Source: Sandaracinaceae bacterium (GTDB lineage Bacteria; Myxococcota_A; Polyangia; Polyangiales; Houyiibacteriaceae). From it: 6,128 bases of DNA. Both the position numbers and the translations under genes were made by a program. This document shows positions 1 to 5,393 of the stretch, in pieces; position 1 is the first letter of the stretch; every line of letters begins with the position of its first letter. The stretch is taken from assembly GCA_012514415.1 (NCBI GenBank), contig JAAZAH010000204.1, forward strand, positions 1-6,128, given 5' to 3'. Under the pieces are notes generated by a model that was given only the letters and a program-made list of their open reading frames with translations, was not told the DNA's origin and did no database searches.

Positions 1-222
1 AACAGGAAGGTCGCGCCTTCTGAGAGCGTCTTGGGAAATGGGACGCGGTGATCGGACGCGGTCGCGGAAGAGGTGGCGAGGGGTGGGAGGCGGGCATTCG
101 AGGGGCTACTGACCGCGAACGACGGGCCTTTGTCGGTGCGCGAAGGAAAGAGTTCCCCCCACGATTCTTTTCGCTTGCTGCGGCATACTTTCCCCTTCAT
201 TGGAACCAGCGGTTTTCAGCTC

Positions 223-230
223 AAGGAAGG
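223..230 (+). promoter_or_regulatory. Ribosome binding site deciding the start of the VWA lipoprotein gene
   Basis: The purine run AAGGAAGG lies just before an in-frame GTG at 235. Its AAGGA core leaves 7 nt to that codon, a normal Shine-Dalgarno spacing. The other in-frame starts (GTG 73, ATG 259, ATG 277) have no comparable purine run at the right distance. This is the main reason for choosing GTG 235. Confidence 0.55.
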
Positions 231-234
231 TTTC

Positions 235-1782
235 GTGATTGGTTTCGTTCCCCTCGAGATGGATTGGCGCGCTTCCATGTCGCTCCGCCTGCTTTGGTTC
301 GTTCGCGCCGCTTTTATGCAGGCGCTCCTCTTCGGCTGCGGCGCAGGGGCACTCTCTGACGCGGAGGACGCCGGTCCAAGCGAGCCCTCGCTGTCGCCCG
401 ACCCTGACGATAAGGCTCCCGAGTGTCCGGAGTCGCCTCTGGGCGACGACGCGTGCGCGGACGATGTGCTCGCGGGCGCGGCGCGCGAACGGGATTCGGA
501 TCGGGATGGGCTTTCGGACCATGAAGAGATGTGCGTTTATCTCACCGATCCCTGCAATCCGGATTCAGACGGCGACGGAGCCATCGATATGGTGGAGGTC
601 GCCTATGGGAGCGACCCGATGGATCCTGAGGATCATCCGCGTGCGCGTGGGGACTTTCTCTTCATCGCGCCCTTTCAGGGGAGGGTGAGTCCATCGACGT
701 GGACAATCGACTTCACCACCGGGCTACAAAAGGTGGATGTCTATTTTCTTCTCGATTCGACGGGATCGCTGCGCACGTCGGTTGAGAACTTAAAGCAGAG
801 CTTCACTTCGTTCATTCGGGGGGTTCGCGAGGCGATCCCGGATACGTGGATCGGTCTCGGTGAATCGAGGGATTACGACATGCATCCTTATGGGAGCCCC
901 GGCGATTATGTGTTCAGGCATCGGCACCACCTCACCGAAGATGCGAACGCAGTCGCAGAGGCGCTCGAGGGTGTGACGACCGCCGGTGGGGGAGATATTC
1001 CCGAGGCCCATGTTCCGGCGCTTTATTCCCTCGTCACCGGAGAGGCCCTTGAGCCCGTTGCGGTGAGCGGGACGCCCGCAGCGGACGCTTGTCCGGATGG
1101 GCGGTGGGGGTATGGATGCTTCCGCGAAGACGCCCTTGCCGTTATCGCACTGCTCACGGATGCGTACTCCCGAAACGGGCCTGGGGAGAGCTATCCCTAC
1201 AACGAAGATCGGATCGGCGCTCCAACGCCGAAGTACGAGGCCGCGGTGGCCGCGCTCAATGGACGGCGGGTACGCGTCGTCGGCCTGCTCCAGGGCCGCA
1301 ACAAAGAGACAGTCGCGTTAATGGAATCCCTCGCGCTCGCAACAGACGCCGTAGACGGCGACGGTGAGCCCTTGGCGCGCACGTGGTCGGGGAGCGTCGG
1401 CGAGACCGCCCTCGGCGTGATCCGAACCCTCGCGGAGAGCATCCGCCTCGATGTGTCAGCGCATGCAGAAAGCCATGAGAGCGAGGACATCGACGTGATC
1501 TCGGCCTTCCTCCAGCGGATCGAGGCGAATGAGGGTGGCGACTCGTCTCTCGGCTGCGATCCACGCACCGCGGAGGATCGCGGCGGAAACGGCTATAGGG
1601 ACACCTTCCCGGCCGTGCCCCCGGGAGTGTCGGTCTGCTTCGACATCGTCCCCGCAGACAATACAACCATCCCCTCAAAAGCCACGCCGCAGCTCTTCCG
1701 CGGAAGGGTAAAGATCCTCGGTGACGGATATCCGATTGTGGATGAGCGTCAGCGGTTCTTCGTCGTTCCGCCGGCGCCCTAG
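235..1782 (+). CDS. VWA-domain lipoprotein with thrombospondin type-3-like calcium repeats
   Basis: Predicted 515-residue envelope lipoprotein. The N-terminus has Arg residues, a hydrophobic stretch and the lipobox-like LFGC, with Cys35 as the lipidation site (Cys21 if ATG 277 is the start). Phe at -2 makes the lipobox imperfect. An acidic, Pro-rich linker follows. Two Asp-rich repeats at about residues 87-98 (DSDRDGLSDHEE) and 110-121 (DSDGDGAIDMVE) fit thrombospondin type-3/EF-hand-like calcium loops. A von Willebrand A domain starts near residue 167. Its MIDAS metal site is visible as DSTGS (Asp174, Thr176, Ser178), a TTAGGGDIPEA loop (about 248-258) and LTDA with Asp309. A C-terminal region of about 75 residues (from Cys441) resembles the tail of other deltaproteobacterial VWA proteins, recalled rather than searched. 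Eight cysteines besides the lipidated one suggest disulfides outside the cytoplasm. The role is probably metal-dependent binding or adhesion at the cell surface, with ligand unknown. GTG 235 was chosen for its upstream AAGGAAGG; ATG 277 gives a more standard signal peptide. The domain call is firm and the start is not. Confidence 0.85.
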   Translation: MIGFVPLEMDWRASMSLRLLWFVRAAFMQALLFGCGAGALSDAEDAGPSEPSLSPDPDDKAPECPESPLGDDACADDVLAGAARERDSDRDGLSDHEEMCVYLTDPCNPDSDGDGAIDMVEVAYGSDPMDPEDHPRARGDFLFIAPFQGRVSPSTWTIDFTTGLQKVDVYFLLDSTGSLRTSVENLKQSFTSFIRGVREAIPDTWIGLGESRDYDMHPYGSPGDYVFRHRHHLTEDANAVAEALEGVTTAGGGDIPEAHVPALYSLVTGEALEPVAVSGTPAADACPDGRWGYGCFREDALAVIALLTDAYSRNGPGESYPYNEDRIGAPTPKYEAAVAALNGRRVRVVGLLQGRNKETVALMESLALATDAVDGDGEPLARTWSGSVGETALGVIRTLAESIRLDVSAHAESHESEDIDVISAFLQRIEANEGGDSSLGCDPRTAEDRGGNGYRDTFPAVPPGVSVCFDIVPADNTTIPSKATPQLFRGRVKILGDGYPIVDERQRFFVVPPAP

Positions 1783-2014
1783 GCGCATCCGACTGCGGAT
1801 CGTCCTCGAGAGGCGGTGAGGCGCGAGCTTTGAGCGACGCATCCGGCGGGGCAGTACGCCTCTTGTCGACGATGGGAAGGGGAGGGCTCGCGGAGCGCTC
1901 CCCCGAGCGGATGGCTTCAGCCGACACGAGGCCCCGAGCCGCCCACACACCGGCCGGGATCGAGAGGAGGACGGTCGACGCACGCAGTCCCTCAAGCCAT
2001 AGTCAGGCCCAAGT

Positions 2015-2860
2015 ATGAAGCGCCTTCTTCGAATCCCTCCCTCCTCTCTCTTTATCGCGCTCCTTATTGCGCCGCTCCTCGGCTGTGAATCGTGTCTCAA
2101 GCGCGTCCCCATGGCCGATGGGATCGAGCTCGGCGAGCTCCCCCAGTGCGTGCACCGAGACGCGGACGAGGAGCTGGTGCGCCGCTCGCTCGTCGCCGGT
2201 CCGGACGCGCTCGAAAAGACCATCGAAGAACGTTATCGGCTTTACCGCCGCGGCGATTGCATCGTCGGCGAATCTTACGTGAATTGGCGCATGGGCGACA
2301 TCGCTCAGATCATCGTATGGGACGCACACAGCCTTCAGCCTATCGTCGCCGTCAAACGCTCTGGCTTTCTCGATCCCTCGCTTCCACCCGATGAGCGCGC
2401 TTACCGCATTCGCGGCGAGGAGCGTTTGATGGTGCGGAGTGCGCCCGAAGGGATTGAGCGCTTTTATTTTCGCGGTGCCGAGCCGGCGGGCGTGATCCCT
2501 TCGGGGCGCGGACTCTTTTCGATCCTCGCCATCCGTGGTGAGGCGCTTGAGATCGGGGAGGTCGAATCGCTCATGGTGCTTGATCTCCGGCGTTTGACCG
2601 AACGCGTTGTTCCAGGGTCGGTGCGGCGCGATCCCCTTCGCTCAAAGAACCGCGTTGAGGGCGAGGCCGGCACATTCAGCGTCATGGGAAGGGATACGGT
2701 CTTCGTGGATGAACGGGGGTTTGTGATCGCCGATCTGGCTGGGCTCATTCCCGGTGAGACGCCGCCGATCGACAGCTTTACTGAGGGTGAGGAGCGTCTG
2801 GACCTTATCGAGACCTGGGAGCGCCTTCGGCAGGCGGGAGCGAGCGCGGATCCGGGTTGA
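2015..2860 (+). CDS. Putative lipoprotein of unknown function
   Basis: A 281-residue protein that I do not recognise as any named family. The N-terminus is a textbook lipoprotein signal: MKRLLR, then a hydrophobic stretch (about residues 12-22) and the lipobox LLGC with Cys24 as the lipidated residue. Glu follows Cys24, which does not match the Asp+2 inner-membrane retention signal known from enterobacteria. Three more cysteines (27, 45, 82) lie in the N-terminal third. The rest is soluble, rich in Arg and Glu, with no transmembrane segment and several short beta-like stretches (AQIIVWDA near 97-104, DTVFVDERGFVIADL near 227-241). I see no catalytic motif. The gene lies 232 bp after the VWA lipoprotein gene on the same strand, too far to assert an operon. 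ATG 2015 is favoured because the signal peptide begins exactly there, although no strong Shine-Dalgarno sequence precedes it. It converges with the PAP2 gene downstream. Confidence 0.8.
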   Translation: MKRLLRIPPSSLFIALLIAPLLGCESCLKRVPMADGIELGELPQCVHRDADEELVRRSLVAGPDALEKTIEERYRLYRRGDCIVGESYVNWRMGDIAQIIVWDAHSLQPIVAVKRSGFLDPSLPPDERAYRIRGEERLMVRSAPEGIERFYFRGAEPAGVIPSGRGLFSILAIRGEALEIGEVESLMVLDLRRLTERVVPGSVRRDPLRSKNRVEGEAGTFSVMGRDTVFVDERGFVIADLAGLIPGETPPIDSFTEGEERLDLIETWERLRQAGASADPG

Positions 2861-3049
2861 AGCCTTCGGTGGATCGGCCGGTCGCGTCGAGGTGCAAGCC
2901 TGCGCCTGGGCATCGTGCCGACATGCGGGCTTCAGGACCTAGGTTGTTGTTCGCGAGGTCCGCCAGCGTGTTCGCGGCCCCCCGCACATCCCCTGCGCCC
3001 TCGTCTCGTCTGCGCCTACGCAACCGCACGGACGGCTTGATCACGCCGC

Positions 3050-3081
3050 ATAAACAAAGAGAGGACGCGTCCGCCCTCTCT
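3050..3081 (-). terminator. Intrinsic terminator of the PAP2-family gene
   Basis: Read on the minus strand, a perfect 7 bp stem (AGAGAGG at 3081-3075 with CCTCTCT at 3064-3058) encloses a 10 nt GC-rich loop. It is followed at once by the T-rich TTGTTTAT. The hairpin starts 21 nt after the TGA of the minus-strand gene at 3103-3105, as expected for a Rho-independent terminator. On the plus strand the same stem is followed by CCTTC, so it should not work well for the lipoprotein gene arriving from the left. Confidence 0.75.
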
Positions 3082-3102
3082 CCTTCAAAGCGCGCGCGTT
3101 TA

Positions 3103-4119
3103 TCATCCGTGGGGCGAGGCGGCTTCGGCCTCTCGAAGCTCGGCCTCACGATACGGCTCCCAAAGCTCTTGGCGCGCCCCCTCCTTACGCCGGCATTCTT
3201 CATGCGCCACGATGCGGATCGAGAAGTACCGCGCGCTGAATGCCAGGATCAGCCCGCAGATCACGTCGATCGCCCAATGCCACCGAAGCGCGATGGTCGC
3301 GACCAACATATTCGCAGCGATCACGAAGAGGATCGGGAAGGCATATTTGAAGATGGTCTCGTCCCGGCGGCCATAAGCGACGAGTGCGAAATAGACGAGG
3401 TAGGCGGTATGGAGCGAGGGGAAGACGTCGTATTGCGCGCCGGCAGCGCTCACCGTCTCGAGCACCTGCTTCAAGAAGAATCCGCCCTGGAGCTCCTGGG
3501 AGAACTCGAGGAACGCGACGGGACCGGCAGCGGGGACAAGCGTATAGCCCGTATGGCCCACCGCGCAGATGATGAGCGCGCCCGTCATGTGTTGCGCCAT
3601 CCGCGTATGACTCTCGAGGTAGACCACCGGGATGAGCATCAGGGCCATGATATAGAAGTAGCTATAATAACAAGCCGAGAGCCATTCGATGACGGCAGGA
3701 AAATTGTTCAGCTTATCGAGCCAGAGCACGGGCGCCGTTCCGAAGAGGATCTCATCGATGCGCATCAGCTCGGAGTCGTACAGCCGCGGTGCGACGGCCG
3801 GGAGGACGTAGCGCATCTCAAAATAGCTGAACACCATAGGCACAAAGAGGCCCGTTCGATAGATCAACGCTCGCGCCTTGCCCTTCGGCAGCAGCTCGCC
3901 GCGGACGATGAGTACGGTGATGACGGTGATGGCGAGGAGCGCGAACGAAAAGCGCTGAGCGATCTCGGTATGCTCGTTCTCCGGCGCCATCACGGTGCGG
4001 AAGAAGACATACGAATGGAAGATCAGCGCGAGGATGTCCTGCAGCGCGATGTTGAGTTGAAGCGTGTGGAGGAAGCTCCTCTCGGCGCTCTCACGTATGG
4101 CGGGTTTCGTGCCGTTCAT
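3103..4119 (-). CDS. PAP2-superfamily membrane enzyme, Aur1/Ipt1-like (lipid phosphatase or phosphotransferase)
   Basis: A 338-residue integral membrane protein with about seven or eight hydrophobic segments (roughly residues 22-42, 57-73, 86-106, 145-169, 178-196, 235-250, 257-276, 280-297) and a charged C-terminal tail. The active-site motifs are VPAAGP (195-200), DVFPSLHTAY (231-240, His237) and RWHWAIDVICG (279-289, His281 and Asp285). The Pro-Ser-Leu-His and His-x3-Asp pattern is that of the PAP2_3 group, which includes fungal inositol phosphorylceramide synthase Aur1. The classical KX6RP motif of phosphatidate phosphatases is not visible. Family members hydrolyse or transfer phosphate-containing head groups on membrane lipids through a histidine nucleophile. 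The substrate here is unknown. Divergent pgsA makes phosphatidylglycerophosphate, so a role in phospholipid head-group chemistry, possibly dephosphorylating that product, is a reasonable inference. ATG 4119 is the only good start before the first hydrophobic segment, but its Shine-Dalgarno sequence is poor. A terminator follows the stop codon. Confidence 0.85.
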   Translation of the reverse strand: MNGTKPAIRESAERSFLHTLQLNIALQDILALIFHSYVFFRTVMAPENEHTEIAQRFSFALLAITVITVLIVRGELLPKGKARALIYRTGLFVPMVFSYFEMRYVLPAVAPRLYDSELMRIDEILFGTAPVLWLDKLNNFPAVIEWLSACYYSYFYIMALMLIPVVYLESHTRMAQHMTGALIICAVGHTGYTLVPAAGPVAFLEFSQELQGGFFLKQVLETVSAAGAQYDVFPSLHTAYLVYFALVAYGRRDETIFKYAFPILFVIAANMLVATIALRWHWAIDVICGLILAFSARYFSIRIVAHEECRRKEGARQELWEPYREAELREAEAASPHG

Positions 4120-4202
4120 CGTCCAAGACCACAGTTCATGAGTAGGGGCGGAGGGGCTCGCGGGCGTAAGGGGAGCTTATCCTCATTCGCTTGGTGTCGC
4201 TG

Positions 4203-4230
4203 AGGATATTGTGAATCAAGAGGAGATCAA
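4203..4230 (-). promoter_or_regulatory. Possible sigma70-type promoter for the PAP2 gene
   Basis: On the minus strand, TTGATC (4230-4225) and TATCCT (4208-4203) are separated by 16 bp. Each matches the -35 and -10 consensus at four of six positions. Transcription would start near 4196 and give a leader of about 77 nt before ATG 4119. Boxes this weak occur by chance, and sigma factor preferences of this organism are unknown, so this is only a candidate. Confidence 0.25.
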
Positions 4231-4620
4231 GGAGAGCCGAGGGAGCTGTGCCCTCGAAAAATCGACGCGCGTCCGCAGCGGACACCGAAGGATCAAGCGC
4301 TTCGATCTCCCATTTTTCGGTGATTACACCTCTTTTTATCGATATCTCGCGCGCTGACAAGGACAATCAGAGGAGCGCGAAAGAGCCGCGGGTGAACGGT
4401 CCGAAAATGAGGCTCAGAGGATCGAAGGGCAGCCGAGGGGAGATGCGCTCGGCATTTGCGATCGGAAAGTTCCATTGAGCAGGGCGCTTCTCCTCGAATG
4501 GACCGCGCCGCGAACGGTCTGAAAGAGCCCAGATTCGATGCAATTGTCGCGCTCGCTCTTCCGGAGCGAAGCCCCGGTGGGAGCTTCTTCTCCAACTTAT
4601 CCCTCGATCCACGCGCCGGG

Positions 4621-4638
4621 TGAGATAAGCTCATCTCA
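4621..4638. repeat. 18 bp near-perfect palindrome upstream of pgsA, possible operator
   Basis: TGAGATAAGCTCATCTCA reads almost the same on both strands. Eight of nine base pairs match and the centre is AGCT. It ends 46 bp before the pgsA ATG. The two-fold symmetry and position fit a binding site for a dimeric repressor or activator of pgsA. It has no following T run, so it is not an intrinsic terminator. The regulator, if any, is unknown. Confidence 0.4.
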
Positions 4639-4675
4639 TCACGGACCTCTCGACGCCTTAGCGCGAGGAGCGATC

Positions 4676-4682
4676 AAAGGAA
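4676..4682 (+). promoter_or_regulatory. Ribosome binding site of pgsA
   Basis: AAAGGAA lies just before ATG 4685. The AAGGA core leaves only 3 nt to the start codon, shorter than usual. A second purine run, GAGGAG at 4665-4670, sits 14 nt upstream of the ATG, longer than usual. The first is the likelier site. It supports starting translation at 4685 rather than extending the frame upstream to 4538, where the added residues show no PgsA-like character. Confidence 0.45.
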
Positions 4683-4684
4683 CG

Positions 4685-5314
4685 ATGGCGAAGAGCAGCC
4701 TCCGCGCAGACGCGCTCAACCTCCCGAACCTACTCACGATGGCGCGCGTCGCGCTCATCCCGCTCGTCCTCTGGCTCCTTTACGACGGCACCCCAGAGGC
4801 CGGCTTTTGGGCCGCCGTCGTCTATATCGTCGCCGCCGTCACCGATTTCCTCGACGGATGGCTCGCGCGCCGGATGGGGCTCGTCTCGATCCTCGGCAAA
4901 TTTCTCGATCCCCTCGCCGATAAGCTGATGGTGATGGCTTCGCTCGTCTTCCTTGCGTGGATGGGACGCATCCCGCTCTGGGGCGTACTCGTCGTCATCC
5001 TCATGGAAGCGAGGGAGCTTGCGATCACCTCCTTCCGCGTCATCGCCATGAGCGAAGGAGTCGTCATGCAGTCGGGAAGCGGCGGCAAAGAGAAGGCCGC
5101 GCTCCAGATGGTGGCGATCCTCATGCTCATCGTCTATTACCCCTACGAAACCGACTTCTTTCTCTTTTCGGGCATGGCCGATTGGGGATCGATTGGCCTC
5201 GCCCTCCTTGCGGTGAGCGCCGTCCTCTCCCTCTTGAGCGGCGGTGAGTACATCAAGGTCTTCGTCGATGCCGTCGAGGCCAAGGAAAAGCGCCTCGAGA
5301 TCGAAGGCGAATGA
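4685..5314 (+). CDS. pgsA: CDP-diacylglycerol--glycerol-3-phosphate 3-phosphatidyltransferase (PGP synthase)
   Basis: A 209-residue inner-membrane enzyme of the CDP-alcohol phosphatidyltransferase family. It joins CDP-diacylglycerol and sn-glycerol 3-phosphate to form phosphatidylglycerophosphate and CMP, the committed step to phosphatidylglycerol and cardiolipin. The full family signature Dx2DGx2ARx8Gx3Dx3D is present with Asp54, Asp57, Gly58, Ala61, Arg62, Gly71, Asp75 and Asp79; these acidic residues bind the metal and the CDP moiety. The N-terminal LNLPNLLTMARVALIP (11-26) and GKEKAALQM (134-142) are typical of bacterial PgsA. Several hydrophobic helices span the rest, and the last 20 or so residues are charged and cytoplasmic. 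Length is normal or slightly long for the family. The start at ATG 4685 places the conserved LPN motif near residue 13, as usual. The PAP2-family gene lies divergently upstream and a PPC-domain gene follows after 79 bp on the same strand, possibly in one transcript. A PgsA-like phosphatidylinositol phosphate synthase is less likely given these N-terminal and GKEKAALQ motifs. Confidence 0.93.
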   Translation: MAKSSLRADALNLPNLLTMARVALIPLVLWLLYDGTPEAGFWAAVVYIVAAVTDFLDGWLARRMGLVSILGKFLDPLADKLMVMASLVFLAWMGRIPLWGVLVVILMEARELAITSFRVIAMSEGVVMQSGSGGKEKAALQMVAILMLIVYYPYETDFFLFSGMADWGSIGLALLAVSAVLSLLSGGEYIKVFVDAVEAKEKRLEIEGE

Positions 5315-5321
5315 CACTCAC

Positions 5322-5336
5322 GCGCCTCCGAGGCGC
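5322..5336. repeat. Short GC-rich inverted repeat after pgsA
   Basis: GCGCCTC and GAGGCGC are separated by one base, so the transcript could form a stem of 5-6 bp with a tiny loop, starting 8 nt after the pgsA stop codon. No T run follows, so it is not a convincing intrinsic terminator. It could stabilise the 3' end of the message or be chance in GC-rich DNA. Confidence 0.3.
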
Positions 5337-5393
5337 CACTCCACCGGTCTACTCCCTCTCCTCGGCGCGATACCAACGCGCCGCGTTCAGCCG

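Larger units (their letters stand above)
4120..4684. other. Divergent intergenic region between the PAP2 gene and pgsA
   Basis: These 565 bases contain no gene I can defend. They must hold the promoters for the minus-strand PAP2 gene and plus-strand pgsA. Visible structure includes a possible minus-strand promoter near 4203-4230 and an AT-richer patch at about 4306-4345 with GGTGATTACACC and a short T run. There is also a 6 bp inverted repeat (TCGCTC at 4553-4558 with GAGCGA at 4564-4569) and an 18 bp palindrome at 4621-4638. A 76-codon minus-strand frame (4366 to 4136) starts with TTG, lacks a ribosome binding site and shows no recognisable domain. Upstream of its start the same frame is closed by a TGA, so I treat it as non-coding or, at most, a remnant. 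Confidence 0.5.

Noticed and set aside
1..51. A possible end of an upstream gene, with frame 1 open from the left edge to a TGA at 49-51.
   Set aside because: Only 16 codons are visible with no recognisable sequence, so coding cannot be told from chance.
141..148. AT-hook-like basic patch in the PPC protein (residue positions 141-148, RLRGRRSQ).
   Set aside because: It lacks the Gly-Arg-Pro core that defines an AT-hook, so DNA binding by this patch cannot be claimed.
73..234. An N-terminal extension of the VWA gene to the GTG at 73.
   Set aside because: It would bury the signal peptide behind about 70 residues of unrelated sequence, and it lacks a ribosome binding site at a normal distance.
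1787..1800. A small hairpin (ATCCG, 4 nt loop, CGGAT) just after the VWA gene stop codon.
   Set aside because: The stem is only 5 bp and no T run follows, so it is not a credible intrinsic terminator.
1256..2223. Two long minus-strand frames (1256-1948 and 1675-2223) across the end of the VWA gene and the gap before the next gene.
   Set aside because: The products are Arg/Ser/Pro-rich with no domain, and they overlap two well-supported plus-strand genes.
2857..4203. A 448-codon plus-strand open frame overlapping the whole PAP2 gene.
   Set aside because: Its product is low-complexity, rich in Arg, Asp, Glu and His without domains, as expected for the reverse complement of a GC-rich membrane gene. 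The minus-strand frame has clear PAP2 motifs and a terminator.
4730..5317. A 195-codon minus-strand frame opposite pgsA.
   Set aside because: Its very Asp/Glu/His-rich product is the complement of pgsA, whose complete CDP-alcohol phosphotransferase signature leaves no doubt.
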